Shown here piece after piece: positions 38,101 through 50,100 of a stretch of 64,000 bases of DNA (its first letter is position 1; every line of letters begins with the position of its first letter). The translations under genes were made by a program, and so were the position numbers. This DNA comes from Owenia fusiformis. Its lineage: Eukaryota; Annelida; Polychaeta; Sabellida; Oweniidae. Location: contig CAIIXF020000005.1 in assembly GCA_903813345.2 (NCBI GenBank), forward strand, positions 14,323,375-14,387,374. The letters run 5' to 3'. Below the pieces are notes generated by a model. The model saw only the letters and a program-made list of their open reading frames with translations. It had not been told where the DNA came from and made no database searches.

Positions 38101-41100
38101 CTATCCTCAAATGGCCAAGGGGTTAGTATTTATTTGGTCAGGAATAGTGTTTATTATGCTTGTATTTTCATGACACTAAAATCTGTGAATACTTCATTTG
38201 GGGTAATTTATCAAAAACATGACAGAAAAAAGAAGTTGCAATTTTGATGGCTTGAAATGAATATCAAATGAACATAGAAGAGTCTGTTATACAGATATAT
38301 GATGTACAATCGGGATTCTAAACATGGCAAAAGAAGCTATAATTTCAGTGCATATTACTTTTGTATTGAGAGCCCTAATGACTGTGGGGTAGGAGAGTAA
38401 ACGGTACCATGTATTTTGAAAGTTTAATGTCACGCCTAAAAGTGTGCCGTTTAAATCACTCCCTATCTCAATACATATCTTGATTATTTAAAGATCCGCA
38501 AGGCGATTACAGAAAATAAACAAAACAAAAAATCTTATCAGGTACAGGTCACTGGACCTAAAAAACCTTGGTAAAATCTGATCTAATCTGATTTGACTAA
38601 AGTTAGTAAAAAAAACAATGAGACAACATGGGAAAAACAGACAACGAAACCAACAAAATGAGTCACAGAGCAGAATGATGTCCAAAGTATTAAATATCTG
38701 AAAACTTCAATAGAATCCTCTCTATATCTGTTGAACCCTATGGCGCATATTGGTCCAGGGAGGTGACATTACCTCAAAACATATCCAGTTGCAGAAGATC
38801 AAAGGTCTCACACTCCAGAAGCTGAGTATTTGTTATTCGATGGAAGTAAGGGTCCAAAATATGGCCCCTGGAAAATGTATATCATAGGCATGTCTTTGAA
38901 TGTGGAATATCCAAGAAAACATGTTTAAAATGATGAAAATAGATAAGAAAATAACTATCTAAAATTACAAAGAAACAACAAAAAATGTTTGATTTTTGAG
39001 AAATTGAATGAACCAATACAAGCTGAAAAATTGTTATTTCACAAAATGTTGGCCAAAACACTTGTAAAACCCCAGGTATGATATTGATGACTTATCTGTC
39101 TATGAATTCAACCAATAAATAAAATGTGCATCTCTCCATGCAAGTTTCACCTACTTCTTCCAAAAATTGAGTAATTTATCTGCTTTCTCCACATTTCTTA
39201 ACAATACATAATAGCAACATCATGTTTGTTTACATTGTTGCTTGCTAATTCCTCTCCTTTACTTCATTCTGAGTTGTAAAACATGACACTAAATTTCCAG
39301 ATATGTTGGGATACATGAGCAGGGTCAGACAAAGCAGGAAGAGACTCAGGAAAGGTTCAATATCCTCAAAACTGATGTTGGTATCTAGATTGTACGGAAT
39401 GTTTTTCATTTTAGTGGTTACAGGATAAGATAAAATGATAACGATTTTGAAATTTACGATGTTTTCACACATTCTCTACCATGTTCAAAAGGAAGAGACT
39501 CAAAACTTAACACGTTCAAGCACTTTAGAAAATACTTCCAGTCACTTAAACCAAACCGATAAAACATCTTGGAATCATGTCCAAAATGGAATCATGTCCA
39601 AAATGCCTCTTTCAGAATATAGCGCAACTCGTGACAATAACACTAAAGGCAAAGATTCCATGTTCTGCAATACATGGAATTGCAGAATAAGAAAATATAC
39701 AGAAATTTTGGTAGTTTAGAGAATACAACACCAAGAAAATGCATGCTGGTGGCTCCCAGAGGGTATACACATTTTTCACCAAGTGCTTTTTTCATCTCCA
39801 ATCAAATTGCAGGATTCGATCACGTGAACAATCATGGGCACATGCTCTCTCAGTGCTGCGCATGCGCAGAGTTAAATTTGAAATCGTGAGAATGGCGTTT
39901 ACATCAGTTCAACATCGTCATTTCAAACCTACGGTAATACTATATTGAAGTTACTCGATCCATACTTGTAAAGAATACTCATAAAACTACAGTGAAAATT
40001 TGGAGATCCATTTCAACGGCAAATTGAGGCCTGTTTATAAAATTTGTTTTCGAACGTGCTAATATGATAGGGCATCTTTGGGGAATCTCCCCCCTGGCCA
40101 ACACGGTAAAATACCGAATGGCGAAAAAAGCGAACGCATTCCGTTCGGTCTTTGCACGCGATTGCCGTTTATGTCACGCATTTGGTACAAAATATGTGTA
40201 TATATCACTCATTTGTTTCGAAAATATTCACATCTACTATATATATTTTGCAAGTGGATCCAAGAGACCAAGTGGGCAAGTCAATTATTTTGCAGGGGTG
40301 GCATGATACACAGATTTCAATTTTGTATATAGTGAATTCCCAGTGATTGATTTCAGTACAGTAAAACTGTCATAGTGAACACCTCTTTAGTGAAGATCTG
40401 TGCCCAGTGACATGCCTCTACTCTATTGAACACCTGTGTATATTATAGTGAACACCGATTCCGTCCCAGCCAGTGAGTTCAGTACAGTAAAAATATCCTA
40501 ATGAACACCTCTTTAGTGAAGATCTGTGCCCAGTGAAAACATGCGTCTACTCTATTGAACACCTGTGTATAGTGAACACCAATTCCCAGTACAGTAAAAC
40601 TGTCATAATGAACATCTCTTTAGTGAATTACTGTGCCCAGCGAACATATGAGTATACTCTATTGAACACCTGTGTGTAAGCGAACACCAATTCCCAGCCA
40701 GTGATTTTAGTAACTTTTAGAGGGGATTGTACCTACAGTAAAATCTGTCTAATCCAAGGGACCAGCTCAGAGCGTTCGGATTAGGAGGTGTTCACATTTT
40801 GAGGTTTTGCATTTGCAAGATTTGGGTTTTTGAAGAAATAGAAACAAATTCTCAATAAATATTATAGTTCTTTTGACTACTTAGCTTTGGCATTAGAGTG
40901 ACATAAAAATCTGATTCAAATGAATTTAGTCATCCTAGAAAGCCCCACCATGAGTGAGATCGTTCAAGTTTTTTTCAAATATTTGATCAATTTATGGAAC
41001 ATGTGATATTTTATGTGTTCAGATTAGATAGGTTAATTTTCAAACATGACTGTTCACTGTCAAAATTGGGAGATGTTCATATTTCAAGTTTTTTAAACAT

Positions 41101-44100
41101 TTGAGTCAATGGGAGAAAAAACGGGACCAAAAAATGTTCAAATCGGGAGGTGTTCGGATTAGCCAAGTGTTCAGATATACAGGTTTTACTGTACTACAAT
41201 TGTTTTCAATCTTTTGGAGGAAAGTGTACATCATTCCAGAGAAATGACAGATGCACTGTATATACAGTGATCGCCTACTATTAAAAGTGCGTGATCAAAG
41301 ACTCGACAAGATGCGCAAAATTCAAATATTTTGTAACGGTTACTTTTAAAAGATTTATTTGTGTTTATATTACAGGCTACTGGTGATTCAATTAGGTTTT
41401 GTAGGCACAAGAACACCCATATGCTTTGAGAAATATATATTAGTTTGACCATTTTTCGTATATGTTATTGATTTTACAATTTAAAGATATAAATGCGATA
41501 CAATATGTGTTATTTTATTTAAAAAGCTTGAAAATATCAAAAACAATAGAATATTTTTACTCTCTTTAATTTTTTATACTTAGGTAGGGTCTTGGACTTC
41601 CATTTGACCATGATGAAATTCACGTTTCCCCTTCAATAACATGGAATAAATATTTTAACACAGAAACGAATGGATCAGCCAATAGCGTGAGTTTCAGCAA
41701 ACCATACACCCATATCTATATGCTTTTCAAGAGAAGAAAATGGGGATCTCGCAAAATGTATGTCCAAACTGATTCAGTCAATTAAATGGTCACTGTGTGT
41801 GTGTTCATTTTGTTTTTCTGCCTAGATTTGAATACATTACCATTAAATGATATATACACTGAACCTCTAGAACCTGCTAAGTGAAACACCTCTTGAAGCG
41901 TAACACCTTACAAGTGGAACCGTTTTTTAAGTTCCATTTTAGTCCATTTATTTTACGCCTCTGATCCCAAAGTATGAGAACTATACACCTTGGCATCCAA
42001 GATGATTGTCGAATTGTAATGTAATTGTAATAAAATCTGAATTGTACATTATCTATTTCATTGGGGAGTTAAATCATTCTTTTGCAGCAAGGTATCAATA
42101 AGTAATGTAATGACGTAATAACCTTCAGTAGATGCCAGTAGTCAGTTCCCATGCAGTTTCACCACGAGGTGGCTAACTTGGGTCATATATAAATGACAGG
42201 TATAAGGAAAAACTCCTCTTAGGTATTCAATATTCAGTAGATTTATTGATCAATTTTCAACTAAGGTCTATAAGTGATTAGCTTGAGAATTTTAGAATTG
42301 TATGTAATCAAATGCAAAATAAACGACCAGTGAGCGTTTTTATAGAAACTCTACAAAATGTGAAATAAATACCATGTTATTATCTCTAATGACAGAGTTA
42401 TGTGGATCGATGGGACCGAGTAAAAGTTCCAGTTTAGGCTTTGCTCAGAGGGGTATCATCTCAGATTAACTGGTGGACACTATTGGAGAATGAGAGTCTA
42501 TTGTAATTTCAGAATCATTTATTGTCATTTCATTACTAATTGATATTCTCGTTCTATTGCAATTTCATTGGTAATTTTATTTGATTTTGTAGCAGTTGTT
42601 GAATCAGAGATTCTGGATGATTTCATTCGATTATTGTCAATCACTGAAATTGTCATGAATTCATCACTTTCTACAAGTATGTGTTTATTTATTGATTTCA
42701 CTTCATTTGGTATTATTCCAGAGAAATTTCTTGTTATCATAGATTTGCCTCTATTTTCAGTAATCTTTCTCATCTTCATCTCTTCTTCTTCATGATGTTC
42801 TACAAGGTGGTTTATAATGATTTGAAATTTAGGAGTTCGTAATGAACAGAGCTGTCAAGTGTCCCGCGAATGGCGGGATTATCCCGCGAATTTGATCAAA
42901 ATTAGGCTAATTCGCGTGTCCCGCAATGTCCCGCGAAGTCCCGCAAATGTGGTTTTTGACCTCCGCGAATTTCCGAAATTGTTGCAATCCCCTATATTGT
43001 GATTATCTTATCTTATAAAAGAAGCTAAGTTTTTGCACTTTTGAGGAGTAAAATTTACCTAATTTTAAGTACCTAGCATGCTGTTGTTTGGTATCAAAAT
43101 AAAGAGGAAGGGTTCAACTTTCATTTTAATTACGAAAATAGGGATGTAGGTCAAAAATAGTTCTAACGTTGGGCTTTTTACTATCCGTGTGGCCTTCATC
43201 TCAGAACTGAGCAAATGTTAGCAAACGCGAGTTACAATAAATGGACGCTGATATCTAGAAAGGGTGCATTGTAGAAATACCGGGTAGTAAATCCTCCATG
43301 CTGGGTTCAAACAATTGGTACCCGGTACCCGGTCAAAAAACGGGTACCCATAAAACGAAAAATACGAATATATAACATAATTAGATTATGAGAAAACGTG
43401 TAAGATTTGTTTTGAATTCACAAAAATGTATGTAACATCCTTCAAAATTGAGCTAGAAGCTTCAAATAAAAAGTATATTTAAGGCTCTTTTCTTCCTCTA
43501 TCGTCATGGCCATATTTTCATCGGTTATGGGGGGGGGGGTGCGATCGCACCATCGCACCATCTCCTGGCTACGCCTATGACATTGTAAGACATAACAATT
43601 TACAATTCAGTGGACATTTTGTCGAAAATTGGGATAACCTCCCTGCTAAAGCAACGATAGCTATTTACAGATTTAAATCATAATCAAAACAATTCACGTA
43701 CCAACAAACAAACTATTGAAAATAGAGTAAGATTGATTTGTCTTGTTTTTCAAATCGTCTTACAATGTCATTGGCGTAGCCAGGAGGGGGTGCGATCGCA
43801 CCCCCCCCCCCCCTTTCATTACCAATGGAAATATGATGATAGAGGACGAAAAGAGCCTTAAAATGCTTTTTATTTGAAGCTTCTAGCTCAATTTTGAAGG
43901 AAGTTACATACATTTTTGTAAATTCAAAACAAATCTTACACGTTTTCTAATGATCTAATTATGTTGTATATTCGTATATTTCGTTTTTTGGGTACCCGGT
44001 TTTTTCGACCGGGTACCAAGTTTGAACCCAGCATGGAGGATTTACTACCCGGTACCCGTTTTTTTCTACAAACCCTATCTAGAAAAGTAACCCCATTCCC

Positions 44101-47100
44101 TATAATTTGATGTAGATTAATCGAACCCCTATATCATGGGCTTTCAATTGAAAGAAAATGCCATGAATAGGTACATTTTAATATATAACATTATGGGGGT
44201 AAGTTACCTTCTTCTAAGGCCACTGTATTGGCTAGAGACTCGAGTAAGGGGTAAGCGTTTCATAGTTGTTCACGACGCCAGAAGTGCAAAGTATTGTTCC
44301 GAATTTTTGAATTTCGTGTTAGATTACGGTACTCACACCTGAAGCATGGTTTTTGCTTTTGAAAAATTACAATAAAGTTTAATAATATTCCTATACGTAT
44401 TTTGTAAAATTGTGTTGACGTTTATTGAAGTTACAATGCAACGGTGCATTGTATTTGATTAATCAGTATCTGGAAGTTTGATTTAAGTACTTTTACACGC
44501 TTTTACATTATTCCCAATCACGCAAATCCTTGAATGTCCCGGGACATCCTGCAAATTTAGGTGAATGTCCCGCGAAATCCCGCAAATTTAGGGCACTTTG
44601 TCTAAAAAATCTGTCCCTCTATCAAGTTTTTGGTGGTAAACCTGTTAACTATAGCGCAATTAGGGTGTTTGTCCCTCAAATGGTCCCGCGAAATCCCGCG
44701 AATTTGATAAAAAAAATTTGTCTTATCAGCGCAATCACGCAAATCCCTTAAATGTCCCGCGAAATCCCGCGAATTTAGTAGATGTCCCGCAAAATCCCGC
44801 GAATTTTGGGCACTGGGTCTAAAAAATCTGTCCCGCGAGAAAATCTTTAGGGGTTGACAGTACTGTAATGAAGGACAGTAAAATCATGTAAATTACCCAA
44901 CCACTCTGAAATGCAAAGAACATATCATTAGAATCCACATGGTAAAATCACCTACTTGGCTGATCATAAATTGTTTTCATAACATCCTTCTTACTCGATA
45001 CTGAAGGGGAGTTGGAACGTCTGATATGCATGTAATGTTAAGTATTATGTATATTAACCATATAAGCATGTTGGTTTTGTGGTTTTGGTAATCTAAAAAC
45101 AGAAAATTTGGTGAAATATACATTTTCATTCGGCGGGTTTTTTGATTTTGCTTCATTTATTAACTCAGTTCAGGTATTTCGGTTGAACCAATCACCGAAT
45201 CCTGTTACCAAATGAATCTTGAGTCTCTTATACAGCATATGGAATACCATCTGTAGGTAAAATGTCATTAAGGTGGTAAAGAAAAGAGAAACAAACATAC
45301 CTTTCCTCCGACATTTCGAATTTTGCGCATCTTGTCGAGTCTTTGATCACGCACTTTTAATAGTAGGCGATCACTGTACATACAGTGAGGTGACACACTG
45401 TTATGGGAACTGGTCATATCAGATGTTCCCACGCTTTTCGTCCAGAAGAGGTCACTTCCCAGGATTATAGATGAACCCTTGGCCAATCAATGATATAGTT
45501 TACATAAGAGAAGTATGACTGTATGAATTCTGGGATATTCCTGTTTTGTTGAGACAGGTGAGAATAAAATTAACCCTTTGCAAATTTGATCAATACTGCC
45601 TCCAATCATCCAATACTTGGCTCAGTTAAAATCATGAAAATAGTTGATTTATATTTGAATTCGATAATAACATTTAAAAATTAAATGTGTAGTAGTAATA
45701 CTTTAGTACCTCTTATTAATTAATGTATAATATTACAACATACATAATGATGTAGGCAATTTGTTTCATAAAAATCTAAAAGTAAAATTCATAATTTAAA
45801 TTTACCCTCTGGGAGCCCCAAAATTTTAGAAAATGCATTTTCTTGGTGATGTATTTTCTAAACTACCAGAAATTTTAGATGAATCACATAGATTAACCTG
45901 ACCATAATGGTAATATGTCAAACACTGACAATCTAAATCAGTTCAAGATCCAAACTGAGAGACTCAATGTCATTGAAGACATCAATGAAACACCAACCAT
46001 TCAAACAAACCAAACACACAAGCACCATCTTGACATTTAATTGAACCAGTCAATCATGGAAAACTATAGTAAAATAGTAAAAGAGAAGTACAGTACCAGA
46101 AATCAAAATGTCCGTCTGCTCAGGAGTATTTTACTAAATTCTCTTCAAAATTTGATTGAACGATCCCACTTTCTTGGATTTCTATACAACTAAGTATACT
46201 TCCTTCATGTCTGTATAGTTTATTTCCTTCTAAGTCCATTCTTTTACAGTCTATTTAGTCTTTTAAAATTGGACCATTGTGATATTCAGCCTCTGAGTAA
46301 AGTACATCTGAGAGTCCCCTTGAGCAGCTGGTTTTGTTGACAGAATGGTCTGCAGCTAGAGACTTGAGGATCTTAACAGGATTTGTTCATCTTAGATGAG
46401 GGGTAACTGATCTACAGTATTGATCAAGGCAAGTGAGTGCAGCATCCTCTATGAGAGACAAGAGTCTTACCACGCAATGTCTTAAACCACACCCTCCTTT
46501 TGAATGTTGAGATAGTGAAGGCAATATATAGTATACTCTTTTAAGTAAAGCCTGACATGATCAGAGCTTGAAATCGTTTCAAGATTATATATCAAAAGTC
46601 AAATAGGCATAAATTGTCACTGCTTCGACTTATTCTTTTATGTTTAGTTCTCTATCTCATACACAAATTGTATTTCGAGAAGAAATTATTTTGCTACATG
46701 AAGTTATAGTCACCATGGTATCTTGATTCCAATTAAACAGGTGAACTATATTATTGAGGAGACGGAAGTGTCAGTAATTTGAAGCAAATAGAATTTTTGA
46801 CATCATAATTAGGTGGTCAACAATTTTGACATTTGCATTGATTCATCCAGATTCGAGTAACTTCAGGTCATTTTTGAAAGGTCTCACCTTAAACTACGAT
46901 CGTAATAACAAAACTAAGAAATAGAAAGGAAGGAGTCAATCATTAGAGACCTCAAAAAGGTAATCATGCCGAAAGTTTGAACTGTCCCAATTATTGAATT
47001 TCAATTACCAAACCAAGAAACAACAAGAAACTCAAGAGAAAGAAAGCAAACAAAGTTAATTATGTCACAGTTCAAAATTTTTGAAAAGTCCACAACGCCA

Positions 47101-50100
47101 TTTCAAAAATCAGTAAAAAAGAAACAGGAAACACTAGAACAAATCAACCAAAAGAACCAAAAAAGTTTGAAAAGTCGAATATCTTAAATTTAAAAAATTC
47201 GTTACCTGATAATGTACTTGGCAGCAGCTTGGCATGTCTTTCTCAATTGCCCTCTTTACTTTATCTCTAACAAAACTATCGGGAAAATCTTAAATGTCTT
47301 TGATGTATAGTTTAATCTACAAATGATAACTTTTAAGCAATTTACACAAACGTCACAGCTTGTAAGGTGAACTTACGTGGGTCACAAATCATTATTCAAG
47401 CTGAGCCCCGGATTCAAATGCCTATTTTTAATAAAATAAGCAAAATCGAAATGCTGAATAGATGATTGTTTAGTGTTTACTTGTTTATTTTGTTACATAG
47501 AGAACATGCAAGTCTAAGGCTCCTAGGGACGCAACCTACTAGTAAAGAACCTATACATGAAATAAATTGAGGGTTATGTTTTGAAATACGAAATAGAGAA
47601 GGAAAGAGTGAAAATAGCAAGGAATAAAATATACAGCCTTGTAGCTGAGCCTCTAAATGGTATAGAAATGCAAGAAAATCAGACACTTTATTCAAATTTT
47701 AGAGAGAAATAAAGAGGAATATGCATGAGCAGACGGACACCTCAAGTGAAGGGTTATTCAAAGAGAGAACTGAACCACAATCAAAGAAATACCTTATGAC
47801 GCCAAATAAATGGTAACAATTAGAAGTCTAGTCGAACTTTAGAACTTTAAGGTTACGAAAAGGAACAAACCTCTAAAGATTGCATGATAGTTATCAAACC
47901 CATACCACTTTCTCAAAAAATTAAAAAAATAACAAATCCTCTATAATGTATAATAAGTCTACCAAATCAAGCTAAAATATCTTCTCCTTGGGAGTTCCGT
48001 TTCTATTTGGTTTTATTAAAGAAAAAATATGGCATTAACCTTTTGATTTTATGTCCGGGTACCAATGTCTCACTAATATAATTCCAATCAAACATTGCAT
48101 AGTAACCCAATAAATTAGCTAATATCAGAATTGGTAACCACTTTTCCCAGTCATCAATGTGTGATAGCAGATTAATCCAAATTGACTCATACAAAATGAT
48201 TCAATTTGGAGATCAATCGATCAATCAAGCATATCAAATCAACCAATCAAACAAACAATGAAATAGTTCAGTGGGTATACATTACTGAAAATTAGTTTAG
48301 TGAGACGAGTAGTGGGTCCGGACTATAATCCCTAACCCCTACTCCCCTCTGGACTATCACCCAATCCCTACTCCCCAACCCTGAGGATTAAGAACAACCG
48401 CCGCACTGCTTAATGGAAGGGTGGGGTATTACAACTCTTTGAATGAACCAAGTTATTACTGTACAAAAAACGTACTTACCACCTATCGTTTATGTGCACC
48501 TTAAACAATCAATAACTGAACTTTACATTCAATACACTTGTCAAAAGTGTGTCAAAAGTTTGTCTTGGTATTAACGCTGATCTTTGGTAAGTACTTGGTA
48601 ATGAATAGTCAACATCCCCCCTCAGAGATATATAAACTCAACATATCAAACGACCTTTTCGTGAGAAAACATTAAAGCGAATCTATTAAACTTGAGCATG
48701 GATGTCATGTCGCAAGCATATCAAAGGAGTTCACATTTTGGGTCGATCAAACAAACCATAATTGTGTGAAAAAATTCGGGGAAAAATGTTTGTACGATTT
48801 TTATACAGAAGTCAATTTCTCACACTTATCTTGATTTAATTCCATAGTAGCCACGTTTCTGTACAATGTCTAATGGAAGGAGGAATTAACAAAAATAAAT
48901 GTGACATCGATAGATATGGTTCGTTTTTTAGTTTTTAAAATGTTACCCCTTTATGATAATTCCATGAGGCACTCAGGGTACTGTGATTCTCTCGAGATGA
49001 GATAAGAGGGAAGGGGTGGGAGTAATACAATGGCAAATAGTAGGGCCAGGAATACAAGGACAAAATGTGAATATATGTGTATTAAGCTACTCACTTACCA
49101 AGAATAAGTATGAAGAGTTTAAACAGTCCTTCATTATACAATCAGACACACTGGAGAAATTGAACAACTCTCATGGCTATTGTTCTAATGTTAGAATAAA
49201 GTCACTTTCGAAACAGAAAGGGATTATAAGGAACTTCAAAATGAGTGGAGTGGATGTTGGGATATTCAAGTCCCTTTGTTCAAAATTGAATAACTTCCAG
49301 CAATTTTACAAACCTGCACAAACAAGCACATTGTGGAAGTTGGATAAAACTGCTAAAGATGTGTCCGAAGAAAATGATGTTATTGTTGATTATCTCAAGG
49401 AAGTGAAGAAGAAAATGATCAACCCTAACCTGCTAAAGTTCAAATGTTTGTTGGTTTTCCCTTCTACAATGTAACCACCCTTTCTCTCCTATGTTAAACA
49501 TAGGACAATCAAAGATGCATGAAATACGCAAAGTATAGAACTGAGAATGGTAGGAGATAGCTTGTTTGTTGTTTATGGAGCTTAACATGGTGCCACTATA
49601 AAGTAGCCAAAACATACAACTGAGGACTGGATGACTTGGGAAGTTGTAGAAGGTGTGATGTCATGCAATGTTACATCTGGACATAATCTGATTTAATCCC
49701 TTCACATACAAACATTCTCACAACTATTTACTCTATTGCACATTTCTGGATAATCCTTAATTAATCAGGGATTACCTGAGGTATCCCATGGAATTTGGAA
49801 ACCTTGTTTGTTCAAACTGGTTCTGATTGGTCAAACCCATGTGAAATTGCAAGAAAGGATTCTGGCCCTACACATCCAGTGCAATTCCTCATACTCAGAT
49901 TTGTAGAATTGTTCATACCTTAGATTATTTCACTGATTCAATATGGATTTGTTTGCCCCCACCACCATCTGTTTCTGGGTCATGTTTTGAAATTCAAAAT
50001 AGAGTGAAAAGAATTGTCATTAGCAAAGAACAAAGTGAACAGACATGAAGTATACACTCTAAATTATATAGAAATGCAAAAATATCAGAAACTTTATTCA

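Noticed and set aside
43713-43913. 66-codon frame containing [13 protein letters not shown]
   Set aside because: Product of the C run and GCGATCGC in a foldback arm, a common spurious annotation.
41231-45486. Pairs of short open frames sharing [17 protein letters not shown] and its antisense
   Set aside because: They are translations of the 73-bp inverted pair on both strands; two short copies are not evidence for a peptide.
48325-48395. CCCTAACCCC and CCCCAACCC near each other, suggestive of an interstitial telomere
   Set aside because: Only one unit fits TTAGGG; the rest is irregular pyrimidine-rich sequence.
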